This document shows, one piece after another, positions 8,480 to 17,518 of a DNA stretch of 64,000 nt (position 1 is its first letter; each line of letters starts with the position of its first letter). The stretch comes from Curtobacterium sp. MCPF17_052. Lineage in GTDB: Bacteria; Actinomycetota; Actinomycetes; Actinomycetales; Microbacteriaceae. Both the position numbers and the translations under genes were made by a program. The notes under the pieces are model-generated. The model made no database searches and was not told where the DNA came from. It worked only from the letters and a program-made list of their open reading frames with translations. Location: positions 138,821 through 202,820 of the forward strand of contig NZ_QKSD01000010.1 of NCBI RefSeq assembly GCF_003234085.1. The letters are read 5' to 3'.

Positions 8480-9331
8480 TCAGCCGCCCGAGGCCTGACG
8501 CATCATCGCTGCGACGAAGCCGTCGTCCTGGAACACCACGATGACGAAGACGATCGAGCTGAACACCGTCGCGACGGCACCGCCGAGCAGCGGCACCCAG
8601 AAGGTGCGCCTGCCGGCCCGGAGCCGGACGACGGACCACCAGAGCACGAGGGCGAAGATCACGAGCATGCCGACGGCGCTGATCATCGCGGCGCCGTTGA
8701 GCGTGCCCGGGTCCTGCAGTTCCGTGTACCTCGTCTCGAGGGTCTGGCGGACGGTGGAGGCGACCGAGCCGATCGACAGCGACTGCACGACGCTGACCAG
8801 TCCCATCGCCAGGAGGACGAACGTCAGGAGCACGTCGACCGGCGATGCACCGAGCCGGCGGACGGACGCGCCCTCCCGCGGGGTCGTTCCCCGACCGCGG
8901 TCCCCCTGCGGCGAGCGGGCCGAGCCGTCCGGAGCCGCCGTGCCGTTCGAACGCGCTGTGCCGTTCGAGCGCGCTGTGCCGTTCGAGCGCTCGGCGGATG
9001 CGACGGCCGACGCGGCGGCGTGATCGCGGTCCCGCTGCTCCTGCCGTTCCTGCTCGACGAGGACGGGGTTGACCCAACCCTCGGGTGCGTACTCCCCGTA
9101 CTGCGGAGCCGGACGACCGGCCGCACTGGAGACACCGGCCGTGCCGGCCGTACCGGCCGCCCCGGCCGCCCCGGCTGTACCGGCCGCACCGGCCGTACCG
9201 GAACCGGCGCCACCACCCGCGGGGTCGACGGACGCGTCGGGGACGACCCGGGCCTCCCGGCCGTCCACCGCCGTCGTCGCCCGCGGCGGGACCCCGGCCC
9301 AGCCGTCCGTCTGCGGGTCGGGCCCGGTCAT
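8480..9331 (-). CDS. DUF6264 family membrane protein
   Basis: A 283-residue protein of unknown function known from Microbacteriaceae. The first 160 residues are low-complexity and hydrophilic, with an alanine/glycine/threonine tract made of short in-frame repeats (GTAGAAGTAGAAGAAGTAG) and three copies of RSNGTA encoded by an 18-bp direct repeat. The C-terminal half has three or four membrane helices ([61 protein letters not shown]). The conserved DUF lies in this half. The ATG at 9331 overlaps the ispH stop as ATGA, so it is the second gene of an ispH operon. No function can be assigned. Confidence 0.8.
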   Translation of the reverse strand: MTGPDPQTDGWAGVPPRATTAVDGREARVVPDASVDPAGGGAGSGTAGAAGTAGAAGAAGTAGTAGVSSAAGRPAPQYGEYAPEGWVNPVLVEQERQEQRDRDHAAASAVASAERSNGTARSNGTARSNGTAAPDGSARSPQGDRGRGTTPREGASVRRLGASPVDVLLTFVLLAMGLVSVVQSLSIGSVASTVRQTLETRYTELQDPGTLNGAAMISAVGMLVIFALVLWWSVVRLRAGRRTFWVPLLGGAVATVFSSIVFVIVVFQDDGFVAAMMRQASGG

Positions 9332-10392
9332 CGGGTGCGCCCGCCGAGCGGACGCGTCGGCTTGCCGTCCGCGTCGGTGCGGAGTTCGCGGGGCAGCGAG
9401 AACATCAGGTCCTCGTGCGCGGTGACGACTTCCTCGACCGCACCGTAGCCGGCGTCGGCGAGCTGCTCGAGGACCTCTGCGACCAGGACCTCCGGCACGG
9501 AAGCGCCGCTCGTGACCCCGACGGTCTGCACGCCGTCGAGCCACTCCTGGCGGATCTCCTCGGCGTAGTCCACGCGGTGTGCGTCCTTCGCGCCGTACTC
9601 GAGGGCGACGTCGACCAGACGGACGCTGTTCGACGAGTTCGCGGAGCCGACGACGATGACCAGGTCCGCTGCCGGCGCGACCTTCTTGACCGCGACCTGG
9701 CGGTTCTGGGTGGCGTAGCAGATGTCGTCGGAGGGCGGGTTCTCGATCGACGGGTACTTCTCACGCAGGAGCCGCACCGTCTCCATGGTCTCGTCGACGC
9801 TCAGGGTGGTCTGCGACAGCCACACGAGGTTGTCCGGGTCGGGGACGTCGAGCGCAGCGACGTCGGCCGGACCGTTCACCAGGATCGTCCGGTCGGGTGC
9901 GTGGCCCATGGTGCCCTCGACCTCTTCGTGGCCGGCGTGCCCGATGAGGATGATGGTGCGCTCGGCCTTGGCGAACCGGGTGGCTTCGCGGTGCACCTTG
10001 GTGACGAGCGGGCAGGTCGCGTCGATGGCGTGCAGGTCGCGGTCCGCGGCACCGGCCACGACGGCCGGGGAGACACCGTGCGCGCTGAAGACGACGTGCG
10101 ACCCACGGGGCACCTCTGCGACGTCGTCGACGAAGACGGCTCCGCGCTGCTCCAGCGTGGACACCACGTGGACGTTGTGGACGATCTGCTTGCGGACGTA
10201 GACCGGCTCACCGTACTGCTCGAGCGCCTTCTCGACGGCGACCACGGCCCGGTCGACGCCGGCGCAGTACCCACGAGGTGCGGCGAGCAGGACCCGCTTG
10301 GGCCCGCTCACCGGGACGTCGCGCAGTCGACCGCGCGCTGCGGGGACCCGCGGCGGGGCGAGCGGGACCGAGTGGCCGTTGGTGATCGTCAC
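9328..10392 (-). CDS. ispH: 4-hydroxy-3-methylbut-2-enyl diphosphate reductase
   Basis: Iron-sulfur enzyme (LytB) that makes IPP and DMAPP in the last step of the MEP isoprenoid pathway. The three cluster-binding cysteines are in [29 protein letters not shown] and [11 protein letters not shown]. Other family motifs are [43 protein letters not shown] and [13 protein letters not shown]. With the GTG start at 10392 the protein has 354 residues, including about 28 extra before [13 protein letters not shown], so an internal start closer to that block is possible. It is divergent from xseA, a common arrangement in actinobacteria. Confidence 0.95.
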   Translation of the reverse strand: MTITNGHSVPLAPPRVPAARGRLRDVPVSGPKRVLLAAPRGYCAGVDRAVVAVEKALEQYGEPVYVRKQIVHNVHVVSTLEQRGAVFVDDVAEVPRGSHVVFSAHGVSPAVVAGAADRDLHAIDATCPLVTKVHREATRFAKAERTIILIGHAGHEEVEGTMGHAPDRTILVNGPADVAALDVPDPDNLVWLSQTTLSVDETMETVRLLREKYPSIENPPSDDICYATQNRQVAVKKVAPAADLVIVVGSANSSNSVRLVDVALEYGAKDAHRVDYAEEIRQEWLDGVQTVGVTSGASVPEVLVAEVLEQLADAGYGAVEEVVTAHEDLMFSLPRELRTDADGKPTRPLGGRTR

Positions 10393-10516
10393 GTCCCCGA
10401 TGATAGGTGAGCAGGACCCGCGCAGCCTGGGCACCGACGAGCCTGTGGAGGAGCGTCGCCGCCCGGGATGTCCCCGGTGTCCGGCAGCATGGACCGCACG
10501 ACGAGAGAGGGGCGCC

Positions 10517-11758
10517 ATGGCGATCGAACAGGGGCCGCCCACGGCAGAGGACCCGTGGCCCGTCGCGCTGCTCGGCGCGAAGCTCCGGGACTGGATCGAC
10601 CGACTCGGGGTGGCCTGGGTCGAGGGTGAGATCACCCAGTGGAACGTCGCCGGCGGCAACGTCTACGGCAAGCTCAAGGACGTCGAGGTCGACGCCACCG
10701 TCTCGTTCTCCATCTGGTCGAGCGTGCGCTCCCGGGTGCCGTCGGACCTCAAGCAGGGCGCCCGTGTCGTCGCCGCGGTGAAGCCGAACTACTGGGTCAA
10801 GGGCGGCTCGTTGACCATGCAGGTCGTCGAGATGAAGCACGTCGGGCTCGGGGACCTGCTCGAACGCCTCGAGCGGCTGCGTCGGGCCCTGGCGGAAGAA
10901 GGACTCTTCGACCCCGCGCGCAAGAAGCGTCTGCCGTTCCTGCCGCACCGCATCGGGCTGATCACCGGCAAGGACTCCGACGCTGAGAAGGACGTCAAGC
11001 GGAACGCGCAGCTCCGGTGGCCCCAGGTCGAGTTCCGGACCGTGCACACCGCGGTGCAGGGCGACCGAGCCGTCGCCGAGGTCACGGCAGCCATTCAGGA
11101 ACTCGACGCCGACCCCACGGTCGACGTCATCATCGTCGCCCGCGGCGGCGGCGACTTCCAGAACCTGCTCGGTTTCAGCGACGAGGGCCTGGTCCGGGCC
11201 GCCGCGGCCGCGACGACGCCGATCGTCTCCGCGATCGGGCACGAGGCCGACCGACCGATCCTCGACGAGGTCGCGGACCTCCGCGCCTCCACCCCGACCG
11301 ACGCGGCGAAGCGCGTGGTCCCGGACGTGGCCGAGGAACTGGCCAACGTCCGGCAGGCCCGCGCCCGGCTCGGGCTGCGGCTCTCGCACACGCTCTCGGT
11401 GGAGGCCGACCGGATCGCGGCCCTCCGCTCGCGTCCGGCACTGGCGTCCACCGCCTGGCTCGTGGACACCCGCGCCGAAGAGGTCGCTCGTGACCTCTCG
11501 CGCGCCCGGGAACTCCTCGACCGGCGCATCGAGCGCTCCCACTCCGAGGTCGGCCACCTGACCGGTCGGCTCCGTGCCCTGTCCCCGCGGGACACCCTCC
11601 GCCGCGGGTACGCGATCGTGCAGACGGACACCGGGGTGGTGGTGCGCGGCGCGGACGACCTCGACGGGGCGACACCGGTGCACGTCACGCTCGGCACGGG
11701 GACCGCGGTCGGAACGCTCGAGGCGGACGGGCCCGGTCCCGACGGCTCGGGTTCCTGA
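10517..11758 (+). CDS. xseA: Exodeoxyribonuclease VII large subunit
   Basis: Catalytic subunit of the single-strand-specific nuclease that trims DNA to oligonucleotides. The 413 residues contain an N-terminal OB-fold ([21 protein letters not shown], residues 34-110) and the Exonuc_VII_L domain with [41 protein letters not shown] and [32 protein letters not shown] helical region at about 280-370 is the XseB-binding arm, and [13 protein letters not shown] near the end is also conserved. The ATG at 10517 follows GAGAGGGG. xseB lies 149 bp downstream on the same strand. Confidence 0.96.
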   Translation: MAIEQGPPTAEDPWPVALLGAKLRDWIDRLGVAWVEGEITQWNVAGGNVYGKLKDVEVDATVSFSIWSSVRSRVPSDLKQGARVVAAVKPNYWVKGGSLTMQVVEMKHVGLGDLLERLERLRRALAEEGLFDPARKKRLPFLPHRIGLITGKDSDAEKDVKRNAQLRWPQVEFRTVHTAVQGDRAVAEVTAAIQELDADPTVDVIIVARGGGDFQNLLGFSDEGLVRAAAAATTPIVSAIGHEADRPILDEVADLRASTPTDAAKRVVPDVAEELANVRQARARLGLRLSHTLSVEADRIAALRSRPALASTAWLVDTRAEEVARDLSRARELLDRRIERSHSEVGHLTGRLRALSPRDTLRRGYAIVQTDTGVVVRGADDLDGATPVHVTLGTGTAVGTLEADGPGPDGSGS

Positions 11759-11817
11759 GCCGGGAGGCCCGTCCCCACTCCGCCAGGACGCACGCCACCG
11801 CCCCTCCACCGCTGCCG

Positions 11818-11861
11818 TCCTCCACAGGCGCCGTCCTCCACAGGCGCGGTCCTCCACAGGG
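11818..11861. repeat. Three 15-bp direct repeats between xseA and xseB
   Basis: CGTCCTCCACAGGCG or a one-base variant occurs three times in a row. It does not code and contains no DnaA box. Confidence 0.7.
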
Positions 11862-11907
11862 TCGGACGGCAGCCGCCACGTCGGTGGCGGCTCGGTAGGA
11901 TCGGCAT

Positions 11908-12171
11908 GTGTCTTCCGAGCAGCAGTCCGAGCAGTCCGACGTCCGCTCGCTGAGCTACGAAGCGGCGCGTGACGAACTCGTCCGTGTCGTCTCCGAGCTC
12001 GAGCAGGGGTCGGCGACCCTCGAGCGGTCCCTGGGCCTGTGGGAGCGCGGCGAAGCCCTCGCCGCGCGGTGTGAAGAGTGGCTCGTCGGCGCCCGCGCCC
12101 GACTCGACGCGGCGCGCTCCGCGACCGAGAACGGCAGCGCGGACCAGTCCGCAGCGGGAGACGCCCGATGA
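11908..12171 (+). CDS. xseB: Exodeoxyribonuclease VII small subunit
   Basis: Small helical partner of XseA, 87 residues. The family core LSYEAARDELVRVVSELEQGSATLERSLGLWERGEALAARCEEWLVGARARLD is complete, with the typical long acidic/basic helix pair. The GTG at 11908 begins SSEQQSEQSDV. The stop overlaps the next ATG (ATGA), so the DUF4245 gene is co-translated. The gap from xseA is larger than usual and holds a 15-bp triple repeat. Confidence 0.93.
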   Translation: MSSEQQSEQSDVRSLSYEAARDELVRVVSELEQGSATLERSLGLWERGEALAARCEEWLVGARARLDAARSATENGSADQSAAGDAR

Positions 12172-12806
12172 GCGATCCGGAGACCGGCCGCCCGATCGTC
12201 GCCGAACTCGGGCGCCCCGAGACGGCGGAGGAGACCTGGGCGCGCAAGGACACCGCCCGCCGAGCCCGCCGTGAACACCAGACGGCGTTCAACCTCGTGC
12301 TGGCGCTCATCGCGTCGCTCGGCATCGTGCTGTTCCTGGTCGCCGTCGTGGTCCGCCCCGACCAGGCCGTCGACCGCTCGGTCGACTACCGACAGGTCGC
12401 GCAGCAGGCCGACGTCTCCGGGGCGCAGCTCCTCGTGCCGGACCTGCCGTCGTCGTACACCTCGAACCACGCCGAGTACCAGTCCGGTTCGGCGCGGGGG
12501 GTCGCGGTGTGGACCATCGGCCTCCTGACGCCCGACGACCAGTACATCGGCATGCACCAGGGCATCGACGCCAACGACACCTGGATCGCCGACCAGCTCG
12601 AGCAGAAGCCCGCGACCGGGTCGCGCACGATCGCCGGGACGAAGTGGACCGTCTACGACCGCCGTGACGAGGGCAAGGGCGCGGGCAACAACGCGTACGC
12701 CCTCGTGACCACCTCCGGCAAGGACACCGTGGTGCTCGCCGGCACCGCCGACCGGAAGTCCTTCACGACGGTGGCGACGGCGGTCGGCAAGGAACTCACC
12801 CGCTAG
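12168..12806 (+). CDS. DUF4245 domain-containing membrane-anchored protein
   Basis: A 212-residue protein of an actinobacterial family of unknown function. Residues 1-40 are cytoplasmic and charged (ETWARKDTARRARREHQTAF), 41-62 form one transmembrane helix (NLVLALIASLGIVLFLVAVVV), and the rest is exported, opening with RPDQAVDRSVDYRQVAQQA. The exported part has a lipoprotein-like beta-rich pattern with TIGLLTPDDQYIGMHQGIDA and ending in VLAGTADRKSFTTVATAV. DUF4245 genes commonly sit with xseAB and carbonic anhydrase in actinobacteria, as here. It is translationally coupled to xseB. Function unknown. Confidence 0.85.
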   Translation: MSDPETGRPIVAELGRPETAEETWARKDTARRARREHQTAFNLVLALIASLGIVLFLVAVVVRPDQAVDRSVDYRQVAQQADVSGAQLLVPDLPSSYTSNHAEYQSGSARGVAVWTIGLLTPDDQYIGMHQGIDANDTWIADQLEQKPATGSRTIAGTKWTVYDRRDEGKGAGNNAYALVTTSGKDTVVLAGTADRKSFTTVATAVGKELTR

Positions 12807-12899
12807 GCAGCACCTCCGCCGGCCACAGCCCGCGACCCCGCACACCGCCGAGAACCCGAACACCCCCGCGAACCCGGACAGCCCGAGGAACGACACACG

Positions 12900-13514
12900 A
12901 TGACCGACCGCGCCGCCTCCACCCCCGCCGACGCCCTGCGACTCCTCGTCGAGGGCAACGCCCGCTTCGCCGCCGACAAGCGCCGCACCGGCCGGATCGA
13001 CCCCGAGCGCCGCTCCGAGCTGCAGGGCTCTCAGGCCCCGTTCGCGACCGTCCTGGGCTGCTCGGACTCCCGCGTGCCGTTCGAGCACGTCTTCGACGCC
13101 GGCATCGGTGACGTCTTCGCGATCCGCAACGCCGGGCAGATCGTGGACGACGTGGTGCTCGGCTCGATCGAGTTCGCCGTCGTCGCGCTCGGCACCCCGC
13201 TGGTCGTCGTGCTCCGCCACACCCAGTGCGGCGCCGTCGCTGCAGCACGGTCCGGCGAGCCGGTACCCGCCCCGCACCTGCAGGCTCTCGTCGACGCGAT
13301 CACCCCGAGCGTCGAGCGGGTCCGCGCCACCGACCCCGACGTCACCCAGGAGGCCGTGGGGGCTGCGCACCTCGAGTCCAGCCTGAAGGCGATCCTGGAC
13401 CGGTCGGGGGCCGTCTCCGACGCGATCGCGGACGGTAGGTTGGCCGTGGTCGGCGCGACCTACGACCTCACCACGGGCGAGGTCACGATCGACACCGTCG
13501 TCGGACAGGCCTGA
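12900..13514 (+). CDS. Beta-class carbonic anhydrase
   Basis: Interconverts CO2 and bicarbonate. The 204-residue protein has every active-site residue of the beta class: Cys and Asp/Arg in VLGCSDSRVPFEH and His/Cys in VLRHTQCGAVAAA, two of the three zinc-binding groups being the cysteines. FAIRNAGQIVDDVVLGSIEFAVVALGTPLVVVL separates them, as in the family. The start at 12900 is an ATG within an ACACGATGA context. It lies 93 bp after DUF4245 and 103 bp before fumC on the same strand, so it could be a late member of that run of genes. Confidence 0.94.
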   Translation: MTDRAASTPADALRLLVEGNARFAADKRRTGRIDPERRSELQGSQAPFATVLGCSDSRVPFEHVFDAGIGDVFAIRNAGQIVDDVVLGSIEFAVVALGTPLVVVLRHTQCGAVAAARSGEPVPAPHLQALVDAITPSVERVRATDPDVTQEAVGAAHLESSLKAILDRSGAVSDAIADGRLAVVGATYDLTTGEVTIDTVVGQA

Positions 13515-13617
13515 CCCGACGACGTGACCGCTGCGGCAGCGACGAGCCGCCGGAGCGCCACCGACACCGCCGCGACCGCGACCCGGTGTGAGCACCACGA
13601 GGAAGGACCACGACGAC

Positions 13618-15030
13618 GTGACCGACACCACCACCCCCGCTGACGGCGAGTTCCGCATCGAGCACGACACGATGGGCGAGGTGCGGGTCCCCGCGTCGGC
13701 CCTCTACCGTGCCCAGACGCAGCGGGCCGTGGAGAACTTCCCGATCTCGGGCACCGGCCTCGAGTCGGCGCAGATCGTGGCCCTCGCCCGCATCAAACGT
13801 GCCGCGGCGCTCGTGAACGGTCGCCTCGGCATCCTCGACGACGCCGTCGCGCAGGCCATCGCCGCCGCGGCCGACTCGGTGATCGGTGGCGAGCACCACG
13901 ACCACTTCCCGGTCGACGTCTACCAGACCGGCAGCGGCACCTCGTCGAACATGAACATGAACGAGGTCCTGGCGACGCTGGCCTCCCGGGTCGCCGGCAC
14001 CGAGGTCCACCCGAACGACCACGTCAACGCGTCGCAGTCCTCGAACGACGTCTTCCCCACCTCGGTGCACGTCGCCGTCACCGATGCCCTCATCCGGTCG
14101 CTCGTGCCGTCGCTGGAACACCTCGCCGAGTCCCTCGAGCGCAAGGCCGTCGAGTGGGCGGACGCGGTGAAGTCCGGCCGGACGCACCTGATGGACGCCA
14201 CCCCGGTGACCCTCGGGCAGGAGTTCGGTGGCTACGCGCGACAGATCCGCCTGGGCATCGAGCGGGTGAACGCCACGCTCCCCCGCGTCGCCGAGGTCCC
14301 GCTCGGCGGCACCGCCGTCGGCACCGGCATCAACACGCCGAAGGGGTTCCCGCAGCAGGTCATCGCCCAGCTCGCCGAGGACACCGGCCTGCCGATCACC
14401 GAGGCCCTCGACCACTTCGAGGCGCAGGGCGCCCGTGACGCCCTCGTCGAGGCGTCCGGCGCTCTGAAGGTCATCGCCGTCAGCCTGACGAAGATCAACA
14501 ACGACCTGCGCTGGATGGGCTCCGGGCCGAACACGGGCCTCGGCGAGCTGCACATCCCCGACCTGCAGCCGGGCTCGTCGATCATGCCCGGCAAGGTGAA
14601 CCCGGTCATCCCGGAGGCCACGCTCATGGTCGCCGCCCGGGTGATCGGCAACGACGCCACCGTGTCGTGGGCAGGCGCCTCCGGCTCGTTCGAGCTGAAC
14701 GTCGCGATCCCGGTGATGGGGACGGCGCTCCTCGAGTCGATCCGACTGCTCGCGAACAGCTCCCGGGTGCTCGCCGACAAGACGGTCGACGGACTGCAGG
14801 CGGACCTCGAGCGGGCGCGTGCCTTCGCGGAGTCCTCGCCGTCGATCGTGACGCCGCTGAACCGGGTCATCGGCTACGAGTCGGCCGCGAAGGTCGCGAA
14901 GTACGCCGTCACCGAGGGGCTCACGGTCCGCGAGGCCGTCGTCGCCCTCGGGTTCGTCGAGCGCGGCGAGGTCTCCGAGGAGCAGCTCGACAGCGCCCTC
15001 GACGTCCTGAGCATGACGCACCCGAACTGA
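13618..15030 (+). CDS. fumC: Class II fumarate hydratase
   Basis: Interconverts fumarate and malate in the TCA cycle; 470 residues, the normal length. Signatures: [14 protein letters not shown] near 115, [21 protein letters not shown] with the catalytic His region, [35 protein letters not shown] and the mobile loop [17 protein letters not shown] place the start at the GTG at 13618 because GAGGAAGG (13599-13606) is at proper spacing; an upstream in-frame GTG at 13588 would add 10 residues and lies before that site. It converges on phoH across a 546-bp gap filled with palindromic repeats. Confidence 0.96.
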   Translation: MTDTTTPADGEFRIEHDTMGEVRVPASALYRAQTQRAVENFPISGTGLESAQIVALARIKRAAALVNGRLGILDDAVAQAIAAAADSVIGGEHHDHFPVDVYQTGSGTSSNMNMNEVLATLASRVAGTEVHPNDHVNASQSSNDVFPTSVHVAVTDALIRSLVPSLEHLAESLERKAVEWADAVKSGRTHLMDATPVTLGQEFGGYARQIRLGIERVNATLPRVAEVPLGGTAVGTGINTPKGFPQQVIAQLAEDTGLPITEALDHFEAQGARDALVEASGALKVIAVSLTKINNDLRWMGSGPNTGLGELHIPDLQPGSSIMPGKVNPVIPEATLMVAARVIGNDATVSWAGASGSFELNVAIPVMGTALLESIRLLANSSRVLADKTVDGLQADLERARAFAESSPSIVTPLNRVIGYESAAKVAKYAVTEGLTVREAVVALGFVERGEVSEEQLDSALDVLSMTHPN

Positions 15031-15038
15031 GCCGTCCG

Positions 15039-15286
15039 CAGGACGCCGGCGTCCGCACGTGACGCCGCCGAGTGCCCGAGACGCCGCCGACTTCGGCGGC
15101 GTCTCGCGCGCCCAGCGCCGTCCCGGGAGCCCGGCGGCGTCTCGCACCTCCGGCGGCGTCTCGCACCTCCGGCGGCGTCCCGCCAGCCCGGCGCCGTCTC
15201 GCACCTCCGGCGGCGTCCCGAGAGCCCGGCGCCGTCTCGCACCTCCGGCGGCGTCTCGCCAGCCCGGCGGCGTCTCGCACCGCGAG
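15039..15286. repeat. Array C1: head-to-head 19-bp-period repeats with GGCGTCTCG core
   Basis: Ten forward units of exactly 19 bp start at 15097 (core CGGCGTCTCG or a one-base variant plus nine variable bases, mostly CACCTCCGG or CCAGCCCGG). Three reverse units (core CGAGACGCCG and variants) lie on the same period at 15039, 15058 and 15077. The two sets face each other across a 10-bp centre, 15087-15096, forming a 30-bp palindrome. The array sits in the fumC/phoH convergent gap and does not code. Confidence 0.9.
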
Positions 15287-15289
15287 GGA

Positions 15290-15325
15290 CGGGAGGCGCG
15301 GTGCGGGCCCGCACCGCGCCTCCCG
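15290..15325. repeat. GGGAGGC hairpin (family A), perfect 36-bp palindrome
   Basis: CGGGAGGCGCGGTGCGGG is followed directly by its reverse complement. It begins three bases after array C1. Family A hairpins recur in many gaps of this window and are probably transcription terminators. Confidence 0.85.
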
Positions 15326-15370
15326 CCCGTCCTTGCTGGCGTCCACTGCGCCGCGGCTCGAGGCGGCTGC

Positions 15371-15430
15371 GCACAACGGAAACCGCTCCGAACCACGGCA
15401 TCCCGTGGTTCGGAGCGGTTTCCGTTGTGC
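15371..15430. repeat. 60-bp palindromic element B2 between convergent genes
   Basis: Perfect 28-base arms (starting GCACAACGGAAACCGCTCCG) enclose a CATC loop. Length, ends and inner CCACGG stem match B1 at 4709-4768, while several arm bases differ in both arms at once so pairing is kept. Confidence 0.88.
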
Positions 15431-15436
15431 CTGTCC

Positions 15437-15560
15437 GGCCAGCGCCGGCGGACCGGCCAGCGCCGGCGGGCCGGCCAGCGCCGGCGGGCCGGCCGCCGCG
15501 GCGGCCGCGCTGCGCTGCGCCGCGGCCGCGCCGGCGCCGCGGCCGCGGCGCCCGTCGGTC
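15437..15560. repeat. 18-bp tandem repeat followed by GC-only palindromic tract
   Basis: GGCCAGCGCCGGCGGACC or a one-base variant occurs at 15437, 15455 and 15473. From about 15490 to the phoH stop the sequence is almost entirely G and C with nested self-complementary GCGGCCGC runs. No gene is seen here. Confidence 0.8.
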
Positions 15561-15576
15561 CGCCGCCGCCTGCCCG

Positions 15577-16959
15577 CTACGCGAGGTCCGGCGAGTCGAG
15601 CATCTCGGTCACGAGCGCCGCGATCGCGGACCGCTCCGAGCGCGTCAGCGTCACGTGTGCGAACAGCGGGTGCCCCTTGAGCCGCTCGATCACCGAGGCG
15701 ACCCCGTCGTGCCGCCCGACGCGCAGGTTGTCCCGCTGGGCGACGTCGTGGGTGAGCACGACGCGGGAGTTCTGTCCGATCCGGGACAGCATGGTGAGCA
15801 GGACGTTCCGTTCGAGGGACTGCGCCTCGTCGACGATGACGAACGCGTCGTGCAGGGACCGTCCGCGGATGTGGGTGAGGGGCAGGACCTCGAGGATGCC
15901 GCGTTCGACGACCTCCTCGAGGACGTTGTCGGACACGAGTGCCCCCAGGGTGTCGAACACCGCCTGCGCCCAGGGGTTCATCTTCTCGGAGGCATCGCCC
16001 GGCAGGAACCCGAGCTCCTGCCCCCCGACGGCGTACAGCGGACGGAACACCATGATCTTCTTGTGCTGTTGGCGTTCCAGGACGGCTTCGAGTCCGGCGC
16101 ACAGCGCGAGCGCCGACTTGCCGGTGCCGGCGCTGCCGCCGAGTGAGACGATGCCGATCTCCGGGTCGAGCAGGGCATCGATCGCCAGCCGCTGTTCGGC
16201 GGAGCGGCCGCGGAGGCCGAACACCTCGCGGTCGCCGCGCACCAACGACACCGCGCCGGCGGAATGTACACGGCCCAGCGCTGAGCCACGTTCGGAGTGG
16301 ATGACCACGCCGGTGTTGACGGGCACGCCGTCGAGGTCGGGGGTCCGGATCTCCTCGGTCTCGTAGAGGTCGGCGACCTGGTCGCCGGACACCTGCAGGG
16401 TCGTGATGCCGGTGTAGCCGCTGTCGACGGCGAGTTCCGCGCGGTACTCCTGCGCGGCGAGGCCGATCGAGGCGGCCTTCACCCGGAGGGGCAGGTCCTT
16501 CGACACGACCACGACGTCGAGCCCGTCGTTCGCCAGGTTCGACGCGACGGCCAGGATCCGGGAGTCGTTGTCACCGAGCTGCAGTCCGGACGGCAGGACG
16601 GACTGGTTGGAGTGGTTGAGCTCGACGCGCAAGGAGCCGCCGTCACCGACCGCGACGGGGAAGTCGAGTCGTTCGTGTTCGATGCGCAGCTCGTCGAGGA
16701 TCCGCAGCGCCTGCCGGGCGAAGTACCCGATCTCCGGGTCGTTGCGCTTCGACTCGAGTTCGCTCACGACCACGACCGGCAGGACCACCGCGTGCTCGTC
16801 GAAGCGGAACAGGGCGCGCGGATCGCTGAGCAGCACCGAGGTGTCCAGCACGTACGTGCGCTGGGCGACCGGCGTGGACGAGTCCGCGGCCCGGCTGCTC
16901 GCAGCGGCGTGCTGCGGCGAGGTGGAAGACGTTCCGCGAGAGACGTTCTGAGAGGTCAC
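15577..16959 (-). CDS. phoH: PhoH family ATPase with N-terminal PIN domain
   Basis: A 460-residue PIN-PhoH fusion (PhoH2 type), proposed to be an RNA helicase/RNase. The PIN domain spans about 35-165, starting [12 protein letters not shown] with the conserved acidic residues and [12 protein letters not shown]. The PhoH ATPase follows with Walker [16 protein letters not shown] near 265 and Walker [13 protein letters not shown] near 365. In mycobacteria such fusions are paired with a small antitoxin PhoAT; none is visible upstream here. The frame opens at GTG 16965, but GGAG at 16966-16969 is spaced better for the GTG at 16959, which I chose. The first 30 residues are Ser/Thr-rich and poorly conserved. 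Confidence 0.93.
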   Translation of the reverse strand: MTSQNVSRGTSSTSPQHAAASSRAADSSTPVAQRTYVLDTSVLLSDPRALFRFDEHAVVLPVVVVSELESKRNDPEIGYFARQALRILDELRIEHERLDFPVAVGDGGSLRVELNHSNQSVLPSGLQLGDNDSRILAVASNLANDGLDVVVVSKDLPLRVKAASIGLAAQEYRAELAVDSGYTGITTLQVSGDQVADLYETEEIRTPDLDGVPVNTGVVIHSERGSALGRVHSAGAVSLVRGDREVFGLRGRSAEQRLAIDALLDPEIGIVSLGGSAGTGKSALALCAGLEAVLERQQHKKIMVFRPLYAVGGQELGFLPGDASEKMNPWAQAVFDTLGALVSDNVLEEVVERGILEVLPLTHIRGRSLHDAFVIVDEAQSLERNVLLTMLSRIGQNSRVVLTHDVAQRDNLRVGRHDGVASVIERLKGHPLFAHVTLTRSERSAIAALVTEMLDSPDLA

Positions 16960-17156
16960 GACCACTCCATCCCCGGGCCGCGCTCGGCCCGGTCATGTCC
17001 TTCGACGCGGCCACTGGAGCGGTCCCGGAGCACCGACCGTGGCCGCTCCGACCGGGCGCGTTGCCCGATGTCGCCAAGCTACGACGCGCGGTGCGACGGC
17101 ACCAGCGACACGCCTGGTCCTGCGGTTACGGTCGTGTGTCGTCCGGCTGAACGTCC

Positions 17157-17484
17157 GGGAGGCGCGGTGCGGCCCCGCCACGCGCCTCCCGCCCGTCCCG
17201 CCACGCCCAGCACCCCGCGCCGAGCGGTCACAGGACGTCGCTCCAGCCACCCCAGAGCGACACGACGTGACCGCTCGGCGGAGTGCCGACGGCGAGTCAC
17301 GACCGCTCGGCGGACGCAGACGGGAGGCGCGGTGCGGCCCCGCCACGCGCCTCCCCGCCCGTCCCGCCACGCCCCGCACCCCGCGCCGAGCGGTCACAGG
17401 ACGTCGCTCCCACCGCTCCAGAGCGACACGACGTGACCGCTCGGCGGAGTGCAAACGGGGAGTCACGACCGCTCGGCGCCGCAC
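17157..17484. repeat. Tandem repeat E: two copies of a ~164-bp unit
   Basis: The stretch 17157-17320 is repeated almost exactly at 17321-17484. Each unit begins with a family A hairpin (GGGAGGCGCGGTGCGG..., 17158 and 17322) and then an imperfect palindrome with 12-base ends CCGAGCGGTCAC / GTGACCGCTCGG (17220-17278 in copy 1). It occupies most of the 559-bp gap upstream of phoH and downstream of the aminotransferase. I see no gene in the gap. Confidence 0.88.
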
Positions 17485-17518
17485 GAGGCCGAGCAGCGCC
17501 GGGCCCGAAGCGCCGGCG

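Noticed and set aside
11818..11861. Cluster of TCCACAGG as possible DnaA boxes and origin
   Set aside because: The TTATCCACA core is not present and no dnaA, dnaN or parAB is near.
15097..15286. CRISPR array
   Set aside because: Units repeat at 19 bp with nine-base spacers that recur, the other half is in inverted orientation, and no cas genes are present.
16960..17518. PhoAT-type antitoxin gene upstream of phoH
   Set aside because: The only open frames there run through the tandem repeat E and have no conserved features or ribosome sites.
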